Of a stretch of DNA of 64,000 nt, positions 33,050-43,918 are shown piece after piece; the stretch's first letter is position 1; each line of letters starts with the position of its first letter. Where the stretch lies: NCBI GenBank assembly GCA_940671915.1, contig CALNVZ010003426.1, positions 2,956,472-3,020,471 on the forward strand, written 5' to 3'. Below the pieces are notes generated by a model. That model was not told the DNA's origin and did no database searches. It was given only the letters and a program-made list of their open reading frames with translations. Origin of the DNA: Paracentrotus lividus. Taxonomy: Eukaryota > Echinodermata > Echinoidea > Camarodonta > Echinidae. Position numbers and translations under genes: made by a program.

Positions 33050-35037
33050 AAACACAACACAAAAAGAAAGTTCCCCCTATTTCGGATATCAATAATTTTT
33101 AAAACCAGGAGGAATTTAAAAAATCTAATTTCATTTCCATGTAGGGAACTTAATTAACTACAATGGGAACGAATTTTAGGAAAAATAATCAAGTCATGCT
33201 TCAGTGAGCAATGGTTGAATGCAAAAATGTCATTTTTTGAAGTTCGCAAGCCTAAAATTGCAACTTTGATTGAATGATATCGGACCCATTTTCAGATTTT
33301 AAACATTTTATATGTCAGAATGTATGCAAAACGTGCTTCCCAACATACAGAAAGGAAATTTGCGCCAAATTTCACGGTTGAGTGAGCATGCAGCAAAAAT
33401 TGCCAAAACTACGATTTTTACTTCTTTGCTATGGTATAATCGATCAAATATGATGGAATTCATGTTTTTGAAGTGTATGCAAACAATACCCTTTCATTCA
33501 CGGTTGAATGTACCCATCAAACAACCCAAAAATAGGTCATTTTAGAATTACGAAAATGCATTGCAGTAATTCTATGCACTAGAAAGCATCTTAATAACAT
33601 TTTGGGGTTGTATTTATATTGTTTGGGCACGTGCCAATGATCCTATAACATTTATTTACAAATTTATGCTTCAGTGAGGACGTGAGACTGGAAAAGCCCT
33701 TTTCTCACATTTGGACTAAAATTCAAATTCTTACTTTGATTCAATATAACAATTCTTTTTGGTGAGTACTTTTGATTCTATTTTCACAAAAATCCCGATG
33801 TTTCACGCCTCAGTGGGCACAAAATACAAGAAAATCATGAAAATGAGAAGAAAATTTTAGGCTTCGTCATGGTTCAGTGACTTTTCGAATACGTAATTTG
33901 AATCAAGATCATGTTAGCTAGAGATCAGTTGAAGCTGTGTGCCAAGTTTCGTGACGTAACTCACAGTAGAATTAACAATAATCATCATTGAAATTGGCCG
34001 AATTTCACATTTGTCTGGTATTGATTTCATCCTCCATTGACTTTATGTACAGAGGTTTAACAAAAGTTTAACAAAAGTGAAATTTGGCATATATTAATTG
34101 TCAATTTTTGTCCATTTCACTGTGAATTATTTTTTGAAACTTTGCACATAGCATCAACTGGTCTCTAACTAACAGTATCTTTATTCAAATTATGTATTCG
34201 AAAAGTCACTGAACCATGACGAAGCCCCAAACTTTCTTCTCATTTTCATGATTTTCTTGTATCTTGTGTCCACTGAGGCGTGAAACATCGGGATTTTTAT
34301 GAAAATAAAATCAAAGGTACTCCCCGAAAAGAATTGTTATATTGAATCAAAGTAAGAATTTGAATTTAAGTCCGTACGTGAGAAAAGGACTTTTCCAGTC
34401 TCATGTGCTCACTGAAGCATGAATTTGTAAATAAATGCCATAGGATCATTGGCACGTGCCCAAAGAATATAAATACAACCCCAAAAATGTTATTAAGATG
34501 CTTTCTATTGCATAAAATTACTGCAATGCATTTTCGTAATTATAAAATGACCTATTTTTGGGTTGATTGATGGGTTCATTCAACCGTGAATGAAGGGGTA
34601 TTGTTTGCATACACTTCAAAAACACGAATTCCATCATATTTGATCAAATATACCATGGCAAAGAAGTAAAAATCGCAGTTTTTGCAAGTTTTGCTGCATG
34701 CTCACTCAACCGTGAAATTCGGCGCAAATTTCCTTTCTGTATGTTGGGAAGCACATTTTGCATACATTCTGACATAAAAAATATTTAAAATCTGAAAATG
34801 GGTCCAATATCATTCAATCAAAAGTTGCAATTTTAGGCTTGCGAACTTAAAAAAATGACATTTTTGCATTCAACCATTGCTCACTGAAGCATGACTTGAT
34901 GATTTTTCCTAAAATTCGTTCCCATTGTAGTTAATTAAATTCCCTACATATACATAACATTAGATTTTTTAAATTCCTCCTGGTTCAAAAATTATTGACA
35001 TCTGAAATAGGGGGAACTTTCTTTTTGTGTTGTGTTT
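33050..35037. mobile_element. Long hairpin element, about 920 bp arms
   Basis: AAACACAACACAAAAAGAAA at 33050 pairs with TTTCTTTTTGTGTTGTGTTT at 35018-35037. The two arms (about 33050-33970 and 34120-35037) are inverted copies of each other along nearly their whole length, with a small loop. TA repeats border both ends. Each arm carries six TCACTSAANCRTGA-type dyads in mirror order. A half copy is at 9533-10546 and a partial one at 42350-42903. The open frame at 33312-33545 lies in the arm and is not a gene. Confidence 0.8.
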
Positions 35038-35316
35038 ATATATATATATATATATATATATAGGTGAAATGAATGAAACAAATGACTCGAAACGTAGCTC
35101 TCAAATTCCTTTAATTCACAAGCTTTCGGCCAGCATGGCCTTTGTCAGGCTACAAAATAAGACAAAACAAAATTTGACAAAACATGAGTGGTTGACAGGC
35201 AAAATCTGTTATATCAACAAAATTTAACATATATTAGTTTTTATATATAATCCGTCACGAATAAATAATAAGGTATATAATATATATAATATGTGATACA
35301 ATTCACTGCAAAACTA

Positions 35317-35354
<38 letters not shown>

Positions 35355-35500
35355 AGAGAGGCGGGGAGGGTGAGAGATGGAAATGGAGAGAGAGAGAGAA
35401 AGAGAGAAAGAGAGAAAATAAAAGTAGAGGTGGGCTATAAATAGATCATGTTTCAGAACCAAGTTTGTGCTATCTTATTTGAAGCAGCTCGTTATCCTGA
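35038..35500. mobile_element. Penelope-like end, inverted partner of 39310-39925
   Basis: After a short TA run, GAAATGAATGAAACAAATGA leads into the complement of a hammerhead-like core at 35108-35145 (minus strand CTGACAA, stem GGCC / GGCC, GAAAGC). The following AAACATGAGTGGTTGACAGG and TAATAAGGTATATAATATAT are found in inverse at 39480-39665. A (GA)n microsatellite with variants occupies 35321-35415. CAGCTCGTTATCCTGATCGA is inverted at 39330-39355. Confidence 0.6.
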
Positions 35501-36851
35501 TCGATATGCCACCAAGTTTAAGAAAATCGGGCGAAAATTGAGACAGTGCGGGCCAAAAAACGATTTTGAGGGGCCGTGGCTAAAAAATGCTGAGTCATCG
35601 TTTTTCAAAAATCGAAAAAGCTGTAATTCTTTTATTAAAAGGGCTATAAAGATGATTCTGGCTTCTATTTATATGTTTATCAGCCTGATAAATCCAATGC
35701 CAGTGTTAAAATTGCAAATAGTGGTGAAGAAAGTACTGAAAAAGGGAGATTATAGTTTTAACCTTTTAATTACCGGTAAGGTCTCTGAGAACACCCCTAG
35801 ACAAATTGTGTTGCTCAATTAAAACCGCAGCGTTTTCGGTAATGTTTTTTTTTTTTCATGCCTCTTTTCGTTACATTCTTACAAATCTTTTGAAACCAAG
35901 TTTATTGAAATCGGACTTTCCATGGGAGAGTTACTTGACTTTTCGTGGTCAAAGGTCAAACCGAAATTTGAGATTTTTGTCATTTTTGTGTACAAAACCA
36001 TTGGCAAAGTCAGGTTTCCTATTTTACTCTATAAATCACAGGTAAATCATTCTTTAGACTGTTTTTATTGTTCATTGTGAATGAAACTAAATCAAAATGA
36101 AGGCCTGAAGTATTAAAATTCCTAAAACAATCAAAAACATAGATACATGTAAGAATAAAAACAGTAGAATACATAAGAAATCCATAAAACAATGAAATAC
36201 ATAGGAATTACTATAGATGTAGACCTTCTGATACTTCAAATCATCATTAATTCTCAATGAATACTAGAACCAGTCTAAAGGATGATTTACCTATAGAGTA
36301 AAATCTCAAATTTTGGTTTGACCTTTGGCGACGAAAGGTCAAGTAATTCTCTCATTGAATGTCCGATTTCAATAAACTTGGTGTCAAATGATCCCTGAAA
36401 CGATCGACATTATTGAAAACGCGGCAGTTTTGATTGGGCAACGCAATTTGTCTAGGGTACCCTCAGAGACCCTACCGGTAATTAAAGGGTTAAAACTATA
36501 ATTCCCCTTTTTTGACACTGCCATTGGATTTATCAGGCTGATAAACATATAAGGTACCTTCTCAAAAGTTGAAGCCGCGGCCCGCTGCGTGAACGCCGCA
36601 CAGCGGGCTTATATGCAGGATATACCGTTCCCCTATTATTCTTCCATTGACTTAATTGGGGGGAATTAGAACATCCGGTATAAAGCGCCACTGTGTGGCG
36701 TTCACGCAGCGGGCCGCGGCTTTATCTTTTGGGAAGGTACCTAAATAGACACCACAATCATCTTTATAGCCCTTTTAATAAAAGAATTACAGCTTTTGCA
36801 ATTTTTGAAAAACGATGACTCAGCATATTTTGGCCACGCCCCCTCAAAATC

Positions 36852-36948
<97 letters not shown>

Positions 36949-36995
36949 GCCCGCACTGTCTATTTTTTACCCGATTTTCTTAAAGGAGAATTGTC
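35500..36995. mobile_element. Hairpin element with about 500 bp arms
   Basis: The left arm (35500-36020) and right arm (36290-36995) are inverted copies: GACAGTGCGGGCC pairs with GGCCCGCACTGTC, TTATTAAAAGGGCTATAAAG with its complement near 36760-36780, and the TTACCGGTAAGGTCTCTGAG block with 36463-36485. A T tract of 94 bases (36854-36947) has expanded in the right arm where the left arm has only a short A run. The right arm also holds a nested MITE. The open frame 35448-35822 is arm sequence. Confidence 0.75.
36553..36741. mobile_element. Harbinger-type MITE, 189 bp, TAA duplication
   Basis: GGTACCTTCTCAAAAG and CTTTTGGGAAGGTACC form the ends. The arms continue through GCCGCGGCCCGCTGCGTGAA. 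TAA flanks both sides (36550-36552 and 36742-36744). The partner arm of the surrounding hairpin (35665-35685) is uninterrupted and has a single TAA at this point. A 3 bp TWA duplication is the signature of PIF/Harbinger elements. One half of a related copy lies at 20850-20892. Confidence 0.7.
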
Positions 36996-37244
36996 CCTTT
37001 GTAGATAAATGACTCACTGTGGATTTTTTGGTGAAAATCGGATAAATGATAAGAAAGGTATGAGTATTTGAATATTGAGATCTCTGATGACATAGCAAAT
37101 CTCCATTTGGCAACGCGGTCACCATTTGTGATGTCACAAAGGGAGAACTCCCCATATTGTGTGCACAAAAACTATTCAAAATGTCTCATTATTTTCATTC
37201 TAATGATAGAACAGCTTTTCTTTTCATGATATGTTATTACTTTC

Positions 37245-39016
37245 TTACAAGGCAGCTGGGCTCGATGATCTTCTCTGTGAGCAGATAAAACACCTTGGCC
37301 CTGTAGCACTCAAGTGGCTCCTCAACATGCTCAACACCTGCCTCGACACAAACAAGATACCCAAGATCTGGAGAAAATCCAAGGTCATCGCCTTACTAAA
37401 GCCAGGCAAAGACCCAGCAGTCCCAAAGAGCTACAGACCTATCTCCCTGCTATGTCACACCTACAAGCTGTTTGAGCGCCTCCTGCTGAATCGGATTGCC
37501 ATCTTTGTGGATGACCATCTCATCCCTGAACAGGCCGGTTTCAGACCTGGAAAGTCCTGTACTGGGCAACTACTCAACCTTACTCAGCATACTTGAAGAT
37601 GGTTTTGAGAAGGGCCTGATCACAGGAGCTGCTTTTGTAGACCTATCAGCAGCTTACGACACTGTCAATCATCGGATTCTACCAAGAAGCTCTTTGATCT
37701 GACCAAAGACCTGAAGTTCACAGAGCATCCAATCAATGCTATCCAACATGCAGGCGCTTCTGTAAGTCTCAATGGGAGCCACGTAGATGGCGCACCCAGA
37801 AGAATGGCCTTCCCCAAGGGAGTGTCCTTGCCCCTCTCCTTTTCAACATCACATACAATGACCAACCAGTCCATCCAGAAACTAGGAGCTTCAAATACGC
37901 AGATGACCTCTGTATCGCCTCGCAGTGTGACTCATTCGAGAAATTGAAGCTACACTCTCATCTGCTCTGGATGGTCTCGTACATACTACAGATCCAACCA
38001 CCTTCGTGCGAATCCCTCCAACGCAGTCAAGCGCCTTTCCATCTTAAAATAGAGAGGCCAATCGTCAACTAAGGTCAAGTGGATGTAAGGAAATAGAGCA
38101 CACTTTCAACCCAGTCTACTGGGAGCTACTAATCGCTCCCTCACTAACAAGAATCACATCTTGAAAACAAAGAAGAAGGTCAGTGCCAGACAGCATCCTG
38201 AAGAGCTAGCTACTCAAATGGGCACTGATGCAAGCACCATCACGCACAAACAGCCCTTGCCCTCTGCTACTCAGTTGCCAGAATATGCATGTCCTGTTTG
38301 GGGCAGGTCAGCACATGCTTCAAAGCATAGACCCATCACTCAACAACGCGTGTAGGGCCATAACAGGCTGCCTTAAACCGACCAAGGTAGACGATCTCTA
38401 CATCCTCAGTGGCATGCCCCTCCTCACATCAGAGGATCTGCACTCTCTCAAAAGGAGAAACTTAACAAGAAAATGATCCCTCCACCCTCTCTTCATGCCT
38501 GCACGACAAAGCGTTTGAGAATCCAGGCAAGTTTCTCTCCGCTCTACCCGTGCCCCTCACCAGAGCCCCCACAACTGTGGTTAGACTTTGGTCAACCCAT
38601 CTTGAGTCTGCGCCCCACATGTCATCATCGGCCCCAAGGATCCCCCATCAGAGTCCCGTGAAACCCTGGCCGTTTCTGGCTGGTGTTTGAACTGCCTGGC
38701 GGGCTGGAGTCGCCGTTGCAAGGTATTAATGGCAAATGGGCATCGACACTGAAGGAAAGGCCAGTAGCGAATCAGCGGAGGAGAACATGAGTCACCTTCT
38801 ACAATGCCCTCTTCTCCCCTTCCCCTGCCCCCAAGCTGATTTCTTACTTTCTCTTTCGCCTAATGGGATTGCCTGCTTAATTTGATGGGTAGAGTCTAAT
38901 TTGATTCCCCTAAGAATATATACATACAATGCATACTAATGGACTTTTTAAAAATGTAATCAGGTATAATTACGAATCAAACAGAAGAATAGGAGAAAGG
39001 ACTCGAGAAGAAGAAG
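37245..39016 (+). mobile_element. LINE insertion, 5' truncated, with target duplication
   Basis: ACTTTC flanks both sides (37239-37244 and 39017-39022). The insert begins inside the RT domain, contains a 3' UTR from about 38705 with CGCCTAATGGGATTGCCTGC, and ends in GAGAAGAAGAAG, a short (GAA)n tail. A second, much shorter copy with the same UTR and tail is at 39669-39836. Target-primed 5' truncation is the usual mode for LINEs. Confidence 0.75.
37249..38700 (+). pseudogene. LINE reverse transcriptase, jockey/CR1-group, frameshifted
   Basis: Three frames together give most of an RT domain. 37249-37596 encodes KAAGLDDLLCEQIKHLGPVA, WRKSKVIALLKPGKDP, SYRPISLLCHTYKLFERLLL and EQAGFRPGKSC, the fingers and early palm of non-LTR RTs. 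A shift near 37570 moves the frame to 37600-37680 with FVDLSAAYDTVNHRIL (first catalytic Asp). Further shifts precede GLPQGSVLAPLLF-like sequence and the catalytic box YADD (codons at 37896-37907), which is intact. The thumb and C-terminal part continue to about 38700 with several shifts. The endonuclease and ORF1 are missing. Not functional. Confidence 0.85.
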
Positions 39017-39309
39017 ACTTTCATATATTTACATGTCATCCCATAAAAAGATTTTTTTTTTCTCCCTTTAGAATCGAGAAAAAAGAGGATATTAGTACAA
39101 TGTGTACAATAGATATGGAAAAGATCTCCCTGCATTACATCACACATTATGGTCGCGTTGCCAATTGGAGGATTTCCATATCATAAGTGATCTCAAAATT
39201 TGAAAATTTATATCTCTCTTATTCATTGCCTGATTTTTCTGAAACTTTTACCAATATGTTTTGGGGGTTTGTCTCCATTCACTGAAGCCAAATTTCTCCG
39301 AGGGGATAA

Positions 39310-39925
39310 TTCCCCTTTAAAATTTGTGGCATATCGATCAGGACAACAAGCTGCTTCAAATAAGATGGCACAAACTTGGTTCTAAAACATGACCCTTTTT
39401 TTACCCCTCAATAGCCCACCTCTAATAAAAGGAGCAAGAGTAACAATAAGAGGGAAAGATCGAGATACGAGCGTGTGTTATGTACAGTAATAGCATATAT
39501 AATATATTACCCGAAAACATATTATATATTATATACCTTATTATTTAATCGTGACCGATTATATAAAAAAAAAACAAATATCTGTTAAATTTTGTTGATA
39601 TAACAGATTTTGCCTGTCAACCACTCATGTTTTGTCAAATTTTGTTTCGTCTTATTTTGTAGCCTGACCTCACCTCCTACAATGCCCTCTTCTGCCTTCC
39701 CCCTGTTCCCCAGCTGATCTTACTACCCTTTCGCCTAATGGGATCGCCTGCGTTAAGTATCTAATGGGCAGAGTCTGAATCAAATTCTAATCCACAAATA
39801 AAAAAAAAAATTGAGAGAAAGGACTCGAGAAGAAGAAGCCTGACGAAGGCCATGCTGGCCGAAAGCTTGTGAATTAAAGGAATTTGAGATCTACGTTCCG
39901 AGTCATCTGCTTCATTCATTTCGCC
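39310..39925. mobile_element. Penelope-like end with hammerhead-like core
   Basis: Inverse of 35038-35500. The core on the plus strand is CCTGAC...GAAGGCCATGCTGGCCGAAAGC (39839-39867): a CTGACGA box, a GGCC stem and GAAAG. It is broken by a LINE tail inserted at 39669-39836 and restored by the right-hand AGCCTGAC duplication. The end AGTCATCTGCTTCATTCATT (39901-39920) mirrors 35069-35090. Confidence 0.6.
39669..39836 (+). mobile_element. LINE 3' tail insertion, 168 bp
   Basis: This contains only the 3' UTR of the LINE seen at 37245-39016 (CTACAATGCCCTCTTCTGCC, CGCCTAATGGGATCGCCTGC), a run of A, and the GAGAAGAAG tail. AGCCTGAC occurs on both sides (39661-39668 and 39837-39844), an 8 bp target duplication. 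Confidence 0.7.
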
Positions 39926-39982
39926 TAAACTAAATAAAAGATGGTTCACTCCATAGCACGTTATTCAAGGGGCCCGTATATA

Positions 39983-40972
39983 AACACTGTCCGTCATAAA
40001 GGTTGAATATTTTTTTGCCGCTATAGCGACATGATTTTGCTCTGACTTTAATTGCCTGAATATGTTTGTCCCTGCTTTTACTTTTTGGGACCCTGGCTAT
40101 ATCTTGGACATTCTCCCAACCCTTCAAGTGGACCTTTTTCCCAAAAAAGTTTTGTCAACCCCCGTGATGCCCATTTTTTCTCATTTTGGGGCTCCTTTTT
40201 GTTTTCTTGGCTGATCAAGCCCCCCTCTGTCCTACCCCCAGGAAAAGCGACGGAGGTGTACTGTTTTACATTGTTCTTTAAGTTAAATCTATATTTCTGG
40301 GGACAGGCTAAGGTCTCTTGTTTAGGGGAGCGGTTGAAGTAAAAAACGAGATTGGTGAAAATTCGGAATATTTTATTTTATCTTTATGCTAAAAACAAAA
40401 GAAATGAAAACCACCTTTAACCCATAAATATCATCATTTTCCCCTTAAATTTTGTTTAGCATTGATGACTAGACTGTAAATTGTCTTTATTGATAATATT
40501 TTATTTTGATTTATGTTTGGTTGAGATTTTACAATACAATTTAGGGAAGATAGAAATTTCCATGGTGTAAAAATGAATAAAATGAATGTTGAACCCCAAT
40601 CAAAATAAATTTCGACCCCTCCCCTAGACACAAGAATCGAGCCTGTAACCATAAATCTAGATTTGATTTAAAGAACAATAACAAATCTCCACCTCAGACG
40701 TGTTTCCTTGGGGTAGGACTGAGGGGGCCTTGGTGGGTCGCGTGAACAAAAAAGGGCCCCAAAATAAGAAAAAACGACAAAAATTGCCATCTTCTGGGGG
40801 TGACAAACTTTTTTGAAGAAAAATCCCCGGGAATGGTTGAGGGAACGTCCAAGATATAGCCAGGATCCCAGAAAGTGAAAGCGGTGACCAACACCTTCAA
40901 GAAATTAATAACGGAGCAACATAATGTCGCTTGAGCCAGAAAAAATATTCCACCTTTATGACGAACAGTGTA
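39983..40972. mobile_element. Fold-back, ACACTGTCCGTCATAAAGG ends
   Basis: The left end near 39984 is mirrored by CCTTTATGACGAACAGTGT (40953-40971). The arms pair over about 300 bp (ACCCTGGCTATATCTTGGAC at 40090 with GTCCAAGATATAGCCAGGAT at 40847). The middle 40290-40640 is AT-rich. This is the least damaged copy of the family spread over 18390-26970, and shows the uninterrupted TTAA site of the piggyBac-type insertion. Non-coding. Confidence 0.75.
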
Positions 40973-40976
40973 TATA

Positions 40977-42048
40977 CAGTGTGTTCCTAAAAAAAAGGTA
41001 ATCGAAGTTCAAAGGTCAGTCATTTCAAAAGTATATGATTTCTTTTTGTGATTTGTTTACTAAACTACTAAGTAACTCATCAGCTTTAATTTGAAACATT
41101 GCTTACGTCCAAACTGTAATGGGTCACAGAGTTAGGGTCCTTTGAAGGTGATAGGTACTAAACCCATTTTTTCCAAGTTTTTCGTTTTTAGGGTATGAAA
41201 CCAACTTTTTAAAAATTGTTGGTTTCATAGTTTTGGGGGGTTTTGTCACACAAAGTTTCAATGAAATGCCATCTCATTTGTCAAAGGACCTATCTCAATG
41301 GCAATTAGATGTGTTCGCAATTAGGAGTCTCTTGAGTCATGGAGACGTCGTGGTGACGTCTCCTGAGACTTCAGGTCGTCGAGGGAAAATGGAACAAAAG
41401 TCAAACATGTTCAATCTTTTAGTAGACTTCTTTAAGACGCCAGCAAATCAAAGTTAATAAACCGTTCGATTTCTTTTAATCGTTAGCAAGTTCCGACAAC
41501 GTCTTTACGACGTCGTGGATACTAAAGGGCCGTCGCGGCAACTCCGCAAAGACGTCACAGAGACTTGCTCGCGTATAAAAGAAGTCTACTAAAAGATTGG
41601 ACATGTTTGACATTTCTTTGATTTTTTTTCGCGACTTCCTGCAGAATAACTCAGAATCAGGAGACATCGCGGCGATCTGTCTCCGAGACTCCAGAAACTC
41701 ACGCATAATCGAGAACCCATGTCATTGCCAGTGAGATAGGTCCTTTGACAAATGAGATGGCATTTCATTGAAACTTTGTGTGACAAAAAAACCCCAAACT
41801 ATGAAACAAAAATTTCATAAACAGTTGGTTTCATACCCTAAAAACGAAAAACTTGGAAAAAATGGGTTTTGTACCTATCACCTTCAAATGACCCTAACTT
41901 TGTGACCCATTACAGTTTAGACGTAAGCAATGTCTCAAATTAAAGCTGATGAGTTACTTAGTAGTTTAGTAAACAAATCACACAAATAAATCACATACTC
42001 TTGAAATGACTGACCTTTGAACTTTGATTACCTTTTCTTAGGAACACA

Positions 42049-42051
<3 letters not shown>
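40977..42051. mobile_element. Hairpin, CAGTGTGTTCCT ends, GACGTC core
   Basis: CAGTGTGTTCCTAA (40977) and TTAGGAACACACTG (42038-42051) lie next to TATA on both sides. The arms match for about 335 bp, for example GGTTTCATACCCTAAAAACG. The central 41330-41700 contains repeated AGACGTC / GACGTCGTGG / TTTACGACGTC motifs. Both arms contain GCCATCTCATTTGTCAAAGG-type sequence. Non-coding; the frames at 41233-41786 fall in the arms and core. Confidence 0.8.
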
Positions 42052-42349
<298 letters not shown>

Positions 42350-42903
42350 AACAGATATTCACATGATTTTGAGTGTACAAAATGGAAAGAATACTTACTT
42401 AGTGTTTTTCACATGGTATTTTATGGTGTTCATTCAACCGTGAATTGATTTAAATTTTTTGCAAAAGTTAAAAACACTCTTCCTAGACATATATCCCATC
42501 ATATTTTATCAATTTTACCATGAAAATGAAGTAACAATCGCAGTTTTGGCATTTTTTGCTGCATGCTCACTCAACCGTGAAATTTTACGCAAATGTCCAT
42601 TCCGTATGTTTGGAAGCACGTTTTGCGTACATTCTGATGCGTAAAATGTTTAAAATCTAAAAATTGGTCCGATATCATTGAATCAAAGTTGTGTATTGAG
42701 GCTTGTGAACTTCCAAAAATGACATTTTTGCATTCAACCATTGCTCACTGAAGCATGACTTCGTGATTTTTCCTAAAATTCGCACCCCTGGTAGCTAATT
42801 AAATTCCTTACATGGACATATAATTAGATTTTTTTAACTCCTCCTATTTCAAAAATTATTGATATTTGATAAAGGGGGAACTTTCTTTTTGTGTTGTGTT
42901 TAT
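42350..42903. mobile_element. Partial copy of the AAACACAACAC hairpin family
   Basis: Contains three of the dyad motifs (CATTCAACCGTGAATTG near 42431, CTCACTCAACCGTGAAAT near 42565, CTCACTGAAGCATGAC near 42744) and the same right end GGGGGAACTTTCTTTTTGTG followed by TTGTGTTTATA. About the outer 550 bp of one arm. Confidence 0.75.
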
Positions 42904-42926
42904 ATATATATATATATATATATATA

Positions 42927-43860
42927 CAGTGGTGGCCAAAATTATTAGAACACCAAGTAAATTTAAATGATTTTAGTTGTTTTCATTCAGTTGACCATTT
43001 AAATACCTTCAAAATGCCTGGAATGTCTACAAAGTCATTAGGGCCTATCATACTTTAAAAACTAAATAACACAGTCACGCGTTTGGAACTCGCCCCCAAA
43101 TCGCCTTTCTTTGTGTTACGCTACCAATTGTAAAATCTAAAAAATCTTTCCCATATCAGGATCAAAATGTCATAACGTTAAAAATATCAAGTCTCTCCCC
43201 ACAAAAGTATATATTTTCTGAAAGGAAATTTCATGAGAATGTCAAAAATGTCATTCACAATACGATAGGGTGAAGTAGTAACATGTTCTGTGGGACGTTT
43301 TTGAATTATTTGTGAGGGGCCCCAAATTTTTAATTTAGAGCCCCCATTTAAGTCCCCTTTTCCTCTGACCCTTAATATTTCAACATATTTGAACTGCTCA
43401 TGAAATTTCCTGCTAAAAATATACATTTACAAGGAGTGTCTTCATTTAATGAAAATATAGTCTTAACCTTCAATGGGCATGGTTTCTTTGGTCATCTCAC
43501 CACCAAGGAAGGGGGCGAATCCACCCCTTCCCATTTGACCAAATTTTCTGAAACTTCGCAGGTATTTGAGGTATATTAGAATAAATACGCCTGCTAAGTT
43601 TCATACATTTACCTTAAATACTTTTTGATCAATCGGCATATGTAATTGGCATTTTATTTTTTTTTGGCATTTGGACTACATGTTTAATACACAAGTCTAT
43701 GGGTAAACCAAAAGCGCATAGCGCAACTATTTTTAATGCTGCGCATTACCAGATGGTCGAAACTATATAAATTTGGTATAAAAATATACGTAACACCCTA
43801 TGCTAGAAAGTCATGAAAGCTCATGGCACACAAACGATAAAATAATTTTGGCCACCACTG
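42927..43860. mobile_element. Tc1-like non-autonomous element, copy 3
   Basis: Starts CAGTGGTGGCCAAAATTATT after a TA run and ends with the inverse at 43860. A short internal deletion near the right end (around 43835) removes sequence present in copies 1 and 2. Same orientation as copy 2. Confidence 0.8.
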
Positions 43861-43862
43861 TA

Positions 43863-43916
<54 letters not shown>
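43861..43916. repeat. (TA)n microsatellite
   Basis: About 55 bases of TA repeats join the Tc1-like element to the truncated LINE. Confidence 0.9.

Positions 43917-43918
<2 letters not shown>

Larger units (their letters stand above)
36975..39330. mobile_element. Fold-back interrupted by a LINE
   Basis: GGAGAATTGTCCCTTTG at 36985 and GAGGGGATAATTCCCCTTT at 39302-39320 are inverted, as are TTTGGCAACGCGGTCACCAT (37107) and its relative at 39150-39170. The arms span about 190 bp. The LINE 37245-39016 lies between them, so the fold-back is older than the LINE. Confidence 0.55.

Noticed and set aside
35448-35822. 124-codon plus-strand frame
   Set aside because: It sits in one arm of a hairpin element. 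The opposite arm has frame breaks at equivalent places, and no domain is seen.
36741-37012. Frames with poly-Lys or poly-Phe runs
   Set aside because: These are translations of the 94-base T tract.
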